A stretch of DNA of 64,000 nucleotides from Zygnema cylindricum (Eukaryota > Streptophyta > Zygnematophyceae > Zygnematales > Zygnemataceae): NCBI GenBank assembly GCA_037447655.1, contig JBBHKE010001463.1:62001-126000 (forward strand), in the 5' to 3' direction. The translations under genes and the position numbers were made by a program. The notes under the pieces were generated by a model, which worked only from the letters and a program-made list of their open reading frames with translations, searched no databases and was not told the origin of the DNA. Below are positions 44,656 through 56,002 of the stretch, in pieces. Each line of letters opens with the position of its first letter. Positions within the stretch are counted from its first letter, which is position 1.

Positions 44656-47600
44656 TATATATATATAGACATTTTCCTTCTCATAAGCTTATGAGGAACA
44701 GCTCAATTAAAGTTTCAACAGTATCTTTATCCAGACTTCTTAACAATAAATTATTGTATATGCTGTCAAGCTTCCATCTCTTTCTGTCTAGTTCACTTTT
44801 ATTGGTATCTCAATGCCAATTTTTTTTCTTGATTTTTGAAGATAATTGTTATTATTATTACGTTTTCTTAAACTCTGGCCACTGAAAAGGGGAGCTCAAC
44901 GATCAGATTGTTAACTGATGAGAAAAAGTACATTTGCTGAATGCATAAGTAGTTTTTTTTTTTTTTAAATGAGTAAATTTTGTCTTGTAGTACTGAGGCA
45001 CATTACTGTCGTTGACCTCCAAGTCTGGCGATTATAATTTTCTTTACTAGAGAGGCAATGTACAATCAGATTTTTTTTTTTTTAAATTGCATTAGAAATG
45101 CTGTTTATCATTTTTGTATTGACACATTCTTGAAAATAAGAATAAAATAATTATGAATGATTTGATTCTAATTTTTTCCTCTGTCAGTTTCTTAGCAATT
45201 TGCAATGTCGCCACATTTGCTCCTTTAAAAAACAAGAAGGAATAAAAGGTTCAACAAACATTTTTTCTCTCTAGATTTTTTGGCAGTTTGCAGTAGCCAT
45301 ATTTGCTCCTTTTGTTGCAAATGAAAGGTTCATGAAACCAATGCCTCATTTTGACAATTTGCCAATTTTTCCTTTGTAACTCTCTTAGCAATTTGCAGTA
45401 TGCCATTGTTGCTCCTCAAAAAAAATATATCAATGAAAGGTTTGTGAATCTTCATTTATTGTAACTTTTTCGGCCTTTGCAGTATTGTATATTTTCTCCT
45501 TAACACAGTAGTTGAATGAAAAGTCCGTGGAACTGAATCCTCATTCGTTGTAACTTTTTGGCACTTGCAGTATGCCATATTTGCTCCATTTGTTGCAAAG
45601 GCTGTTCATGCAAACCTTTTGAATGGTCATGACGCGGACAATTGGTGCCTTCACATGGTCGTGGCTTCCGCTTTACGATTTCTTCACGGTCAAATATGGA
45701 TGTCTCTTTCACGGTGGCAGTATTTGGTGGAAAAGCATCAGATCCAGACAAAGGGGATCGCATTCGAGCAAGTGGATCGTGAGGAAAGATGGTAATAAAG
45801 TGACTCCGCCTTTACCTTGGCTTTGGTTAATTTCTGTTTCTTGTAGGTGTCTTGAAAGGTTGCAAAAAGGTACTTTTTCTTTGTAATTTTTGCAAAGACT
45901 TGTCAATCATGTGCTGATCAAAAGACATGACATTTAGTCAAGAATAGTCAAAAATCCCGAAGTCTATCAGAAGGGGCCATATTTGTTGCTTTCAACTTTC
46001 AAATCGTGTCTCGATTCTACTTCTAGTCCCAGTTGTGCCAAGGAGTGGAATTGCCTTGTTTGTCAAAATTGTTTTTTTTCCTTGTTTGGCCGGTAAAACT
46101 TGATTTTCTTGTTTACCAACATTATTCGCCCATTCTTGTTTGACTAAGCGGGTTGTTAATTTCATTTTCTTGTTCGACTAAGTCATTTGTTTCTTTGTTT
46201 CACCAATAAAACATTCCATTTTCTTTTGCCCAAATTACTCCCTTCCTTGTTCAACCAAGTTACTTTTTCCTTTCTTGTCTTGTCACAGGGATGACTACAT
46301 TATCTTACATGTTCTGGTGGCCACGGCTGTTCGTGCCATTCTTCCTGGATTCACCAATTTCCCCCTTTTTGATGGATGGGGCCTTGTCATAATGCTGTTG
46401 CTACATATGGGTCCAGCTGAATGTGTATACTACTGGGCCCATCGTGCCCTTCATCATCACTACCTCTACACTCGTTACCACTCCCACCACCATGCTTCTT
46501 TTGTCACAGAGCCCGTGACTGGTAATTATTTCTTTTTTTTTGGGTATCATCAAATGCAAGACAAGACTGAATTTCTCGCATGACAAGACTTCGAAACGTC
46601 CCACTTGTTATTTCGCATCTTAAATTTCTTTCTTCAGGATGCTTAAGCTGTTTATGTCTTTGTTGCTCGATTTTTCAAATTGAAGAGAGAAATCGGCAAG
46701 AGTTCAACTCTGGAAGAGACTGGAGAGGATGTTAGCGAGAGTGAGGTGAATTGCTAAAAGGAGAGAATTGTCCTGTCTTATGAAGATTCTGTGATGTCGT
46801 GATTGAGAAGGCATTGAAGGCTGACCATATTGGGGTGGGGATGTATACAGGCTCTGTCCATCCTTTTGCAGAGCACATGATGTATACGGCTATGTTTGCG
46901 ATTCCATTATTGGGAACATGGTTGCTTGGAGGAGCTTCAATAGCCATGTTTTACGTCTATTGGCTTGGGTTTGATTTCTTCAATGTTATCGGCCATTGCA
47001 ATTGGGAATTTATTCCTTCATGGGTGATGAAGACCTTTCCATTTATTAAATATCTCATCTACACGCCATCGTAAGTCGATGATTAGTGATGAAAACGAGT
47101 TGCTATGGATGTGATGTTTGGCTCCTTTATTTTATTTTCTTTTGCTATATTTTTTATTGGCTTATATTACGTGTTATCCTATCTAACTTTGTGATTCTTA
47201 CCATTATCTATTTTTTAGAATTTGTGGGGAAATGAACCCAATCATGACCAGTTTCTATGTTCCTCATATGAATGGTTCCACCATCTCTCATCCTCTCTCG
47301 TTTCACTCATCTACACAAACCCTCCATGAACATTTTTTCTAAACTTCTTTTCAGTTTTCTTGATTCACAGGTATCATTCATTGCACCACTCCCAAGTCCA
47401 TACTAATTTTGCTCTCTTCATGCCCCTATACGACTATTTGGGCGGCACGATGGATCCAATGTCAGACCTTCTTCACACTGCTGTTAGAAAAGGTGATTTA
47501 TTTGTCTTCTCTTTCCTCTGAACTTCACAAAACATGAACTTTTCGGTCATGAAGGTTTGAAACGTGAATTTCAAGTCATGTTCATAATTTGGATGGACTG

Positions 47601-50600
47601 TGGCTATCTTTTGATAGTTTTCATATGATCAAAGCTTTTAAGAATTGTTTTTTTATGGAGCTGATCGCATTAGTCAATTTCATTTATGCCAGTGAAGACA
47701 AACAGATCAAATCAACAAGCTCAATTCATGAACTTTGGATAGTCCGTTTTTCTTTTTCCAGGCCGGACCAACCAACCAGATTTTGTATTTCTGGCTCATG
47801 GCACGGAGCTCCTCTCTCTTTTCCATCTTCCTTTCGGTATCGCATCATTTGCAGCACGACCATATGCTCCCACATTTTTCTTGTACCTTTTGTGGCCACT
47901 AACTCTCCCTGCTTTAGTGATTATATGGATTTTTGGACGAGTTTTCACTTCCGATAAATACACTCTTGAAAGCCTTCGCATGCAAACATGGGTCATGCCC
48001 CGTTTTGGGTTTCAGGTGAGCAACCTTTCACTTAAGCTCAGCTAAGGAGAGGAACATTTGAGTTTGATAACAATAAGTAGATAATCACATTTTGTTCTAA
48101 CAAGGAGAAGGCAGTCACATTCAATAACAGAAGCCATTCACGTTAATCAGCAGATGGTCATTCACAGTAATTGACAATCCACCGCTAAAATGATAAAAAA
48201 AGAGTTGTTCTCACTAGCGAATGAAATCATATACATCGACGTGTTCGTTAAAGGTAGATGCTGACATTTGAAATTTCTCTTTATCGATGCGCTTTACAAT
48301 GAACTAATCATACAGCTCTATGTCTTCGATGACTATGATGCAGTCACGCCATTTGTGGTGTGCCATGAATTTCTGTTGTTTTGCTACGTCGGTTTCATGG
48401 GTAGTGCTGATGTTGTTAGTGGATAGATGTAGATAATTATGTCCAAAGTTATTTTAAATAGCAAGGGCAACAAAGTGTTTGAAAAACGTTAACAGATTTT
48501 TAAATTTGCCTGTGGAATTTCACTGCGGACAAGTGATAGGAGAAACTGATTGTAGCGATAGAGTATTCTTTCTTTCCCTTTTCATGTGCCCTTCGGATGG
48601 AAAGGATGTGAATTTACAGCAAAAGATTTAGATGTCATGGCTCTTAAGAATAGGGAAGTTTTACAGCCCAGCCAGTGAGAGGAGTTTAAAACATGCATTT
48701 GTTGTAGTCTGGACCACAATATTTCTGAATTGAGAGTATTTAATGTTTTTTTTTGGGGCAAAGCTTTATTTTTTGCAATATATGCAATTTATGGTCCAAA
48801 GCATACTTGCAGTCACCTGAATTGCACCTGAATTGTAAATATTGAACGTAAATTTGTATGGATTTGTGCTGTAATTCTCCAAAGTATGTTAGCGCAGAGA
48901 TCCACACTAATTGTGATGAGCATTCGCACTCATTTCAGTTGCAAATACGGCAAGCACTGATTGGAGCATGCTAGGGATTAGCCAATCTGAATTATTTTTT
49001 TCCTGGAATAGAATATTTTTTTGTCCTTTGTTGAGCAGCTATTTTCAAACTGAAAATTTTCTCCATTTTATTTCTCTTTTTATCAACATTTTCTTTGAAT
49101 TTACAGTTGTTTGAAGTAACTTCGGATGGATTTAAGATTAGACAGGGAGTTACAGACCAAAACTGCCTGAAATGCAACATTTCTTATTATTTCTTCTCAT
49201 GCATCAAAGATATAATTAAATGAAAAATACATTAATGAAAAGTAGCAATCAGTTATACTTTTGGTAAATTGCCCATCCAAACTTTAGCTACCCTATCTTG
49301 AGAGGAAAACCTTACCAGCAGATTACTACAGGATTCATTTCGAATTCTAACTGTTATTGTTTTCTAACTGACTAAACCCTCCTGCTGGAATGCTTTTTAT
49401 GACCAGTACTTTTTGCCTTTTGAGAAAAAACGCATCAATCAACATATTGAGCAAGCGATTCTTGATGCTGACCGAATGGGAGTTAAGGTTTTCACCTTGG
49501 GAGCTCTCAACAAGGTTAGTGGAACACTCCCCTTTTTTTTGGACAATAAGACAATGGACGGGGAAAATGGTGTTTACAGTTTCTATCTTTATTGTTGACC
49601 GTTAAACAGTGAAAATTCATATGTTTGGTCAGTCATATGTTAAGTCAGTGATTAATAAAAGTGTCAATAGGATTTCTGTATCTTTCAGTATCGGTGACAA
49701 TCTTGAGGAGTACGTTATTTTCAGAATGAGTCTTGATAGCTGATTTGAAGTATAGCTGACTCTCTATCTTTCAAAACCAGTTGCTGGTTTTTCCTAGTTT
49801 GTACTCTTTGGGCTACTCTTTCAATGCATCTTTTTGAATAATGAATGTCTTGAGATGTCCATATCTGAGAACCGGTTGCTACCTTTTGTCAGTTTTTCCC
49901 ATTGGGTTGCTCTTTCAATGCATCTTTTTGAACAATTAATGTGTTGAGATGCCCACATCGAAAGACCGGTTGCTAACTTTTGCCAGTTTTGCCCATTGGT
50001 TTGCACTTTAAATGTATCTTTTTGAATAATGGATGTGTTGACATGCCCTTAATTTGATGATGCAGAATGAAAGTCTTAATGGAGGAGGCACTCACTTTGT
50101 TGAAAAGCATAAAGACTTAAGAGTTCGTGTCGTCCATGGGAATACTTTAACTGCTGCTATTATTTTGAGAGAATTGCCTGTTGGAGTGAAAGAAGTATTT
50201 ATGAATGGGGCAACTTCAAAGCTCGGTCGGGCCATTGCATTGTACCTTTGTCAAAGGGGAGTACTTGTGCGGGTATGTTTCCTCCTTCCTGAATCACTTT
50301 TTTTTGTAAACTTTTCACCAAGATCAGGTTTGAATATACTAAGTTTCTTTTCTGTTTTTGTTTATTTTAGAAGCTGACAGTCTAACAAGCTTTGGCTGAT
50401 ATAACTTGCAAAGAAGTTTTGCTTTTTCTTCTCGTTCAACTTTTATTCACACTATTTCATTCCAATGGAAAAACTCTTGTTTTTTATTCTTTCTTGTTCA
50501 ACTCTTATCCTAGCTATTTCATTCCAAAAATAACATCCGTGTGTTTATTTTCTTTTGCGTTATCTTATACTAATGTTTTCATCTCCCAAAAAAAAAAAAC

Positions 50601-53128
50601 CTGCTTTTTTTTTTCTTTCTCGTTTGACCCTATTTCATCCCAAGAAAGAAAACCTTGTTTTAATTCTTTCTCATCGGACTCTTATCCTAATTATTTTGTT
50701 CCCAAAAGAAAAATCCTGTTTTTTTCTCTTATCCTAACCCAAAATGAAAAATCGTGATTTTAGATTCTTTCTCATTCAACTCTTATGCTAACAATTTTAT
50801 CACGAAAAAAAAAATGTTGTTTTTTTTTTTTTTTCTCATTTGACTCTAATCCTGACTTCTACCCAAAAAAAGTAATCTTGTTTCTAGTTTTATTTCATTC
50901 TACTCTTGTCCCAGCTATTTCATTCCTAACAAAAGCTTCTCGTTTTCATTTTCTTTCTCATTTGAATCTTATCCTAACTAATCCAAACAAAAATATACTG
51001 TTTTTATTTCCTTTCTCATTCGTCTTTTCTTCCAAATAATTCACTTGAAACGTAAAGCTATTGTTTCTGTTTTCTTTCTCATTTGACTTTTATCCTGACT
51101 AATTTATTCCAAACAAAAATATCTTGCTTTTATTTCCTTTCTCATTCGACTCCTATCTTAGCTATTTTCATTCCTAAATGAAAAAATCTTGTTTTGTTAT
51201 TCAACTCGTATCCTAACTAATCCATTCCAAAAAAAAAAATTGTCCAGATGTTGACATCGTCCCAAGAACGATTTGATTCCATCAGAGAGGAAGCAGAAGA
51301 AGACAAACGCCATCTTTTGGTACAAGCCAAAGATTACTCTGATGGGGCAAATTGCAAGGTAACTTTTCAATAAAAATTTGTTTGTTTATATAACATTACC
51401 AGCAAATATTATTTACTAATACAAAATGCTTGTTATCGATTACTCGTTATTTGTTCTCGTTGTTTGCTTGCCGATTGCCGATTATTGAGTATTACTTACT
51501 GATTATTTGTTATTGATCTGACGCCATTTATCGATTACTGATTGTTGATTCTTGTTCATCTATTTTGTGTATACATTGTTCATTGTTTATTTATTAGTAT
51601 TTCTTTTCCGTTGTTTTTTTTATTTTATTGATGAGATATTGCATATAATTTTTATCTCTAGTTGTTATTTTTCTCTGACAATGACACCAGTGTCTTACAT
51701 TAAAGCATATTGTTATTTTCACAAGCGTTTTTATCCAGTCTGTTTCTAATTTCTGAATCTCTTATCTAGTTTTTGGCATGTGTGGTTGTCGTTTTGTATT
51801 GTTCATTTGGAATTCTTACATGAGTGGATATTGTGTGCATTTTATTGCTGGATCTAGATTATTGTGGAATACATTTAAATATACACCAATGAGACTCAAA
51901 TCTATTTACAGTGGATAGAGTTTGACAAATAAACGAAAGGTTGAATGGTATACCTATCTTTTGATTAAATTTACATCCTGATCTTGTATTGAAATGCTCT
52001 TTAGGGAAAAAATTTCATTAAAAAAAACCGGAAAAGAAAAGACCGGTGTATTTTGCCTACAATGATTGATTTTGTATTCCGCATTCACATTTTATTTCGC
52101 CGGTCGGAATATCTTTGTTTGAAAGCTTCTTCTTATTTTTCAGAAACTCTAAGCCTCATTACTAACAGAATTTTGGATTTCCTGCTCACATTCAGAAACT
52201 TTTGTCAATGATCCTCATTGTTCTTTGCAATATTCAGGATGTACTATTTGCATTCGATCTTATATCAATTTTTTTTTTCTTTGCAGACATGGATTGTTGG
52301 AAAATGGTTGAAACCAAAGGAGCAAGATTGTGCTCCTCCGGGAACCCATTTCCATCAATTTGTGGTTCCTCCAATGGCAGAAACTCGTACCGATTGTACT
52401 TACGGAAAATTGGCAAGCATGCGTCTTCCTAAGAGTATTCAAGGAATGAGGAGTTGTGAGGTGAGCTTATGAAAAGACCTTTTCATGACCATGGGGAGAT
52501 TTGACAAAGGCTAACAATATTTCCTCTAACAGCAATTCACCAGTCGTTAACTCCCTTATCACGGTAATGTAGATGATTACTGAGAAATTGACAATGGATT
52601 ACTAACAATTTTGTTACTTTCATAGCAGTTCACAAGGTGTAATAACTGGTCTTATTATTGCAGATGACTATGGAGATATTGACAAAGGTTAACTAACCAT
52701 TTCTTTGCTCTAGTAGCAGTTCACGAGGTCTTATAACTCGTTTGTCTTATTACAGTAGCAGTTCACAAGGTCTAATAACCCATTCGTCTTATTACAGCAG
52801 CAGTTCATGAGTCATTCGTCTTGTTATAGCAGATGACTACGGAGAAAATGACAAAGGTTAACTAACATTTTCTTTACTCTAAAAGCAGTTCACGAGGTGT
52901 AACAACTCGTTTGTCTTATCATAGTAGCTGTTCACAAGGTCTAATAATAAATCGTTTGTCTTATTATTGCAGATGACTATGGAGAGGAACTGTGTGCATG
53001 CATGCCATGCCGGGGGACTGGTCCATGCGCTAGAGGGATGGCAGCATCATGAGGTCGGGGCCATCGACCCGTCGCAAATTGATGTGGTATGGGAAGCTGC
53101 TCTTCGACATGGATTTAAGCCCGTATAA
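43950..53128 (+). CDS. CER1: CER1-like very-long-chain aldehyde decarbonylase (alkane-forming)
   Basis: Eleven exons join in frame to 621 aa, the usual CER1 length: 43950-44009, 45571-45791, 46289-46521, 46851-47070, 47371-47492, 47762-48015, 49407-49514, 50066-50272, 51248-51358, 52287-52460 and 52973-53128. All introns are GT-AG. The start [20 protein letters not shown] is typical. The N-terminal fatty-acid-hydroxylase domain has several membrane segments and the three diiron His motifs HRALHH (145-150), HSHHH (158-162) and HSLHH (247-251), plus HPFAEH and GHCNWE. The C-terminal WAX2/CER1 domain includes [20 protein letters not shown] and ends with a [15 protein letters not shown] motif. 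In land plants CER1 works with CER3 in the ER to turn very-long-chain acyl-CoA into alkanes of the surface wax. CER3 lacks these His motifs, so CER1 is the better name. Introns 1, 2, 7, 9 and 10 carry tandem repeats. Confidence 0.93.
44583..44673. repeat. (AT)n microsatellite in CER1 intron 1
   Basis: About 70 bases of uninterrupted AT dinucleotides, then a short mixed ATATAGAC tail. Confidence 0.95.
45188..45600 (+). repeat. Array of duplicated 3' splice sites and exon-2 starts in CER1 intron 1
   Basis: Five units spaced 84-105 bp, ending in the real exon 2. Each has a TT(A/G)GCA(A/G)TTTGCAG-like or related acceptor followed by sequence related to TATGCCATATTTGCTCC. The AGs end at 45293, 45398, 45482 and 45570 (real); the first copy (45205) has lost its AG. 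The unit at 45293 also keeps TTTTGTTGCAAA but lacks one base of exon sequence. Confidence 0.85.
46075..46285 (+). repeat. Degenerate tandem repeat in CER1 intron 2
   Basis: About five imperfect units of roughly 35-45 bp built on TTTCTTGTTTGACTAAGTC and related variants. They run up to the acceptor of exon 3. Confidence 0.6.
49790..50065 (+). repeat. Tandem repeat at the end of CER1 intron 7, unit about 105 bp
   Basis: Three units share GCTCTTTCAATGCATCTTTTT, split here as GCTCTTTCAATG and CATCTTTTTGAA, then TGTGTTGAGATGCCC and ACCGGTTGCTA. The last runs into the exon-8 acceptor. Confidence 0.8.
50395..51240 (+). repeat. Degenerate tandem array filling CER1 intron 9
   Basis: Roughly ten to twelve imperfect units of 60-85 bp containing CTTTCTCATTCAACTC, TTATCCTAACTA and TTTCATTCCAAA. 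The array ends at the exon-9 acceptor. It makes Phe/Ser/Leu-rich spurious open frames. Confidence 0.75.
52480..52990 (+). repeat. Array of duplicated last-exon starts in CER1 intron 10
   Basis: Copies of the acceptor and start of the last exon (ATTGCAG|ATGACTATGGAGA) occur with AG ending at 52572 (diverged), 52663, 52832 and 52972 (real). An AG-less copy lies at about 52484. Intronic copies continue with TTGACAAAGGTTAACTAAC, whereas the real exon continues with GGAACTGTGTG. Confidence 0.85.
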
Positions 53129-56002
53129 AACTAGAAGGGGAGAGAGAAAAAAGGGAGAGAGAAAAAAGGGAGAGAAAAAGGGAGAGAACGTATAAGAGGG
53201 AAAAGGGAGAGAAAAGGGGAAAAGAGAGGGAGATAGAGGAGAAAAATCGCAGACTGGAGACATGGATTTAGGTCTGCGAACCAAGCCTGTGAAGAGAAAA
53301 ACAAAAAAGAGAAAAAGTGAAAAAAGACAAAAACAAAAAAGACAAAAAAACAAAAAAGTCAAAAAACGGGCCTGTGAAGATAGCGAGGGAGATAGAGAGA
53401 GAGAGAAAAAAAAGAATGATTCATCTACTGTATTGGTATAATATACCGATGCAGAAAAGTTAGGTGTTCCTATTTCACTGTCCTAAAACCATCGAGGTTT
53501 TGGGCCAAGTCTTTTTGTAGGTATTTTGACACCCAGCTGGATGTAGAGGCAGTATTTTTCATTCTTTGAATTCAGTATGCACGAAAAGAAAAAGGTTTTG
53601 TTTTATTTTGGGTATTTTTCAGGTATGAGTGAGGTTAGAAACGGGTATTTAACGTTGTTCGAAGTAATATAAAAAAGGATAAATGTCATTTTAGTAATGT
53701 GTGCTTTTTTTTTCGTGTATTTCTGAAAGTTTTCAGTGTTTTGTTGTATTTTTTGCTGTTTAATAATGTGTGAGATTCATATTATTCATAATTGAAAATG
53801 CCAGAAAATGCGATTAGTACACATCATTGCAAAAGAAAATCTAATCGAATATTCAAACAGTGTGGTGATACTATTTTTTAATAGTGTGGCAGATATGGCT
53901 CAGAAATTTAGCAGTCTTTGTTTGTGTGGAACCCAGACGCGGGAGTACTGATGCTTTTTTGAAAATACTGGGAGGTGTATTCGTTTTTTCAGTTTTGTTT
54001 TGGCTTTTAGTTTGTTCCATGTGTTGAAGATGATTAATCATTGCGCTTTCTTAATAAAAAAAATAAAAAAAATAAAAAAAAAATTGGCGTGAATATCTGC
54101 CTGTAGTGGAGTTTGGCTTAAGCTGCTGCTTCCTGATATTTCTACAGTTAGGCGAACCCTTACTATGCAGCTCAGTTTCCGTAACTGGTAAACGGATTCG
54201 GTAGCACTAATCCGACAATCCGACAAGTGTACACAAAAAAAGATTTTAAGTGGCGAAAATTACTTGAACACTAATTTAGTGGTGCGGCGGCTAGCCAGTG
54301 AGCTGCCCCTAGTAAATGGGTACTTTGAACTTCCAATGGCAATATTCCATCAGAGAAATATTCACCGTACAAAAAATAATAAATCAATAAATGTTCTTGT
54401 CTGCCTATTCATGAATAGGCAGACGAGAATATTTGGCAAATGCAACCGTCATTCATTTCTCTTACTCAAGTGGCAAAATCAGACGGTTTTTCTTTTCCTC
54501 TTATGAGTGAAAAATGTAAACCATCTCTTGTGCAGTGTGTTTTTAAAGATTTTGTCTGCACAAAACGAAAATTAAAAGTACAATTTATAGAATGACAAGT
54601 AGGTTGCGAAATCATTCAAAGTATAATCAAGGACTAGGAGAAAAAAAATATTAATTCATGGGAAAACTGACGGCACCCTTCCCGCATATTTTTGCATCAG
54701 CAACATGCCAAAGTGTTTGAGTAATGTGGACAAGAACCCACCAGATCTACAAAGATACAAAGTAAGTTTATGAGAGGTATCATCAGATTTAACTTCCTAC
54801 CGAGGCTGAGCAGTTATCACCAAGTCCTTGTACTTAAAGCAGTTTTAGTGTTGTAGACTTACAGAACCCATTGGGCGCCAATGCTATCACCTCCCAATAC
54901 ATGACAATACATAACCAAAACATACTACACAATCGAAGGAATGTTATTTTGCTGATTTCTTGTAGTATGCCTCATATAATGGAGACATAAACCAGGCTAG
55001 TCAAGTGCACCTAATAGGAGAACACCACACAATATTCACCAACACAGTTTAAGATCAGTGTCCAGTCCAAACCTCGCAAAATATTAGTTTTGTACGTGAA
55101 GAATTCCAATGAAGAACATAACTAAGTGACTAGTGGTGCATTCATTTCAAGAAGGCACAAAATTCCTTCACTTTATATCACCAAAACAGCAGCTGTTGGT
55201 TACCAAAAAAGTACATTTGAATACAAAACATACATAAGAAGTTGGTGATGTAGAGTGAAAACCTCAATCATTCTAGTAAAACCTAAGAAGTAAAAACTCT
55301 TGGCAAAAGAAAATGCTCACATTCACCAAGTTTCCTTAGGAAGAATTCCTCCAACAAAATCAATTCATATGATTGGTATACAAACTATAGGCTTAAAGAC
55401 TTAAACATGCACAAAGCCACGATGAGATGTAACACTATTAGCTTTTACAACTTTAGTCACAAACACTATTCAGTATCCACTATCTTTTGGAATACCATTT
55501 CCATGAACTAATGTTTCCAAAAGGCTCACTTCCCGTCATATGAGTACAATAATGACAAAAACCTACTCCTTCCTGACAATACCACCTCCAATTTTTCCGT
55601 TTTTTCTGTCAACATAAATCCTTACGAGTACACATTGACTGAATCTCTCACTCCTGCGGCCCTTAACCTCACCGGTTGTTGAATATCCTTCACTGCCCGA
55701 CTCTCGACATCTGCCTCCAATCCTTCATCTTTTTTAGTCCTTCGACCATCGATTTTTCCAAATCCCAATCCTAAACCAGTACTCCTCAAAGTCCCCCAAC
55801 CGCCCACCAACGTCAACGTCTCCTCCTCTTCTTTCTTCCCTCCTGTACTACTACCACCACTCGCCTGATCAAGCTTCTGTTTCCCTTTTTTTTCCTTCCA
55901 TGTCCACGATTTCTTTTGGTGTCCCGCCCAGGAATTCACGGCCGGTACACTCCGGGACTTGGACTTTCCCAGACCTCGGATTCCTAAAGCGGGAGTGAAG
56001 CC
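53129..56002. other. Convergent intergenic region between CER1 and the ATP6AP1-like gene
   Basis: 3' ends of two convergent genes. It contains purine-rich DNA (53130-53400), a truncated B-type end (about 54205-54285), the palindrome at 54399-54424, and a Lys/Gly-rich minus-strand open frame (55939-55622) that I could not tie to a gene. Confidence 0.45.
54399..54424. repeat. Perfect 26-bp palindrome
   Basis: GTCTGCCTATTC, ATGAAT-centred, AGGCAGAC. It extends five more bases each side with a single mismatch. Confidence 0.85.

Noticed and set aside
50392-51039. Phe-rich open frames in CER1 intron 9
   Set aside because: They come from the intronic tandem array rich in TTTCTTTC and poly-T.
55622-55939. 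Lys/Gly-rich 105-codon minus-strand frame as a gene or extra exon
   Set aside because: The neighbouring gene has its natural stop at 56003, and no splice context or family supports this frame.
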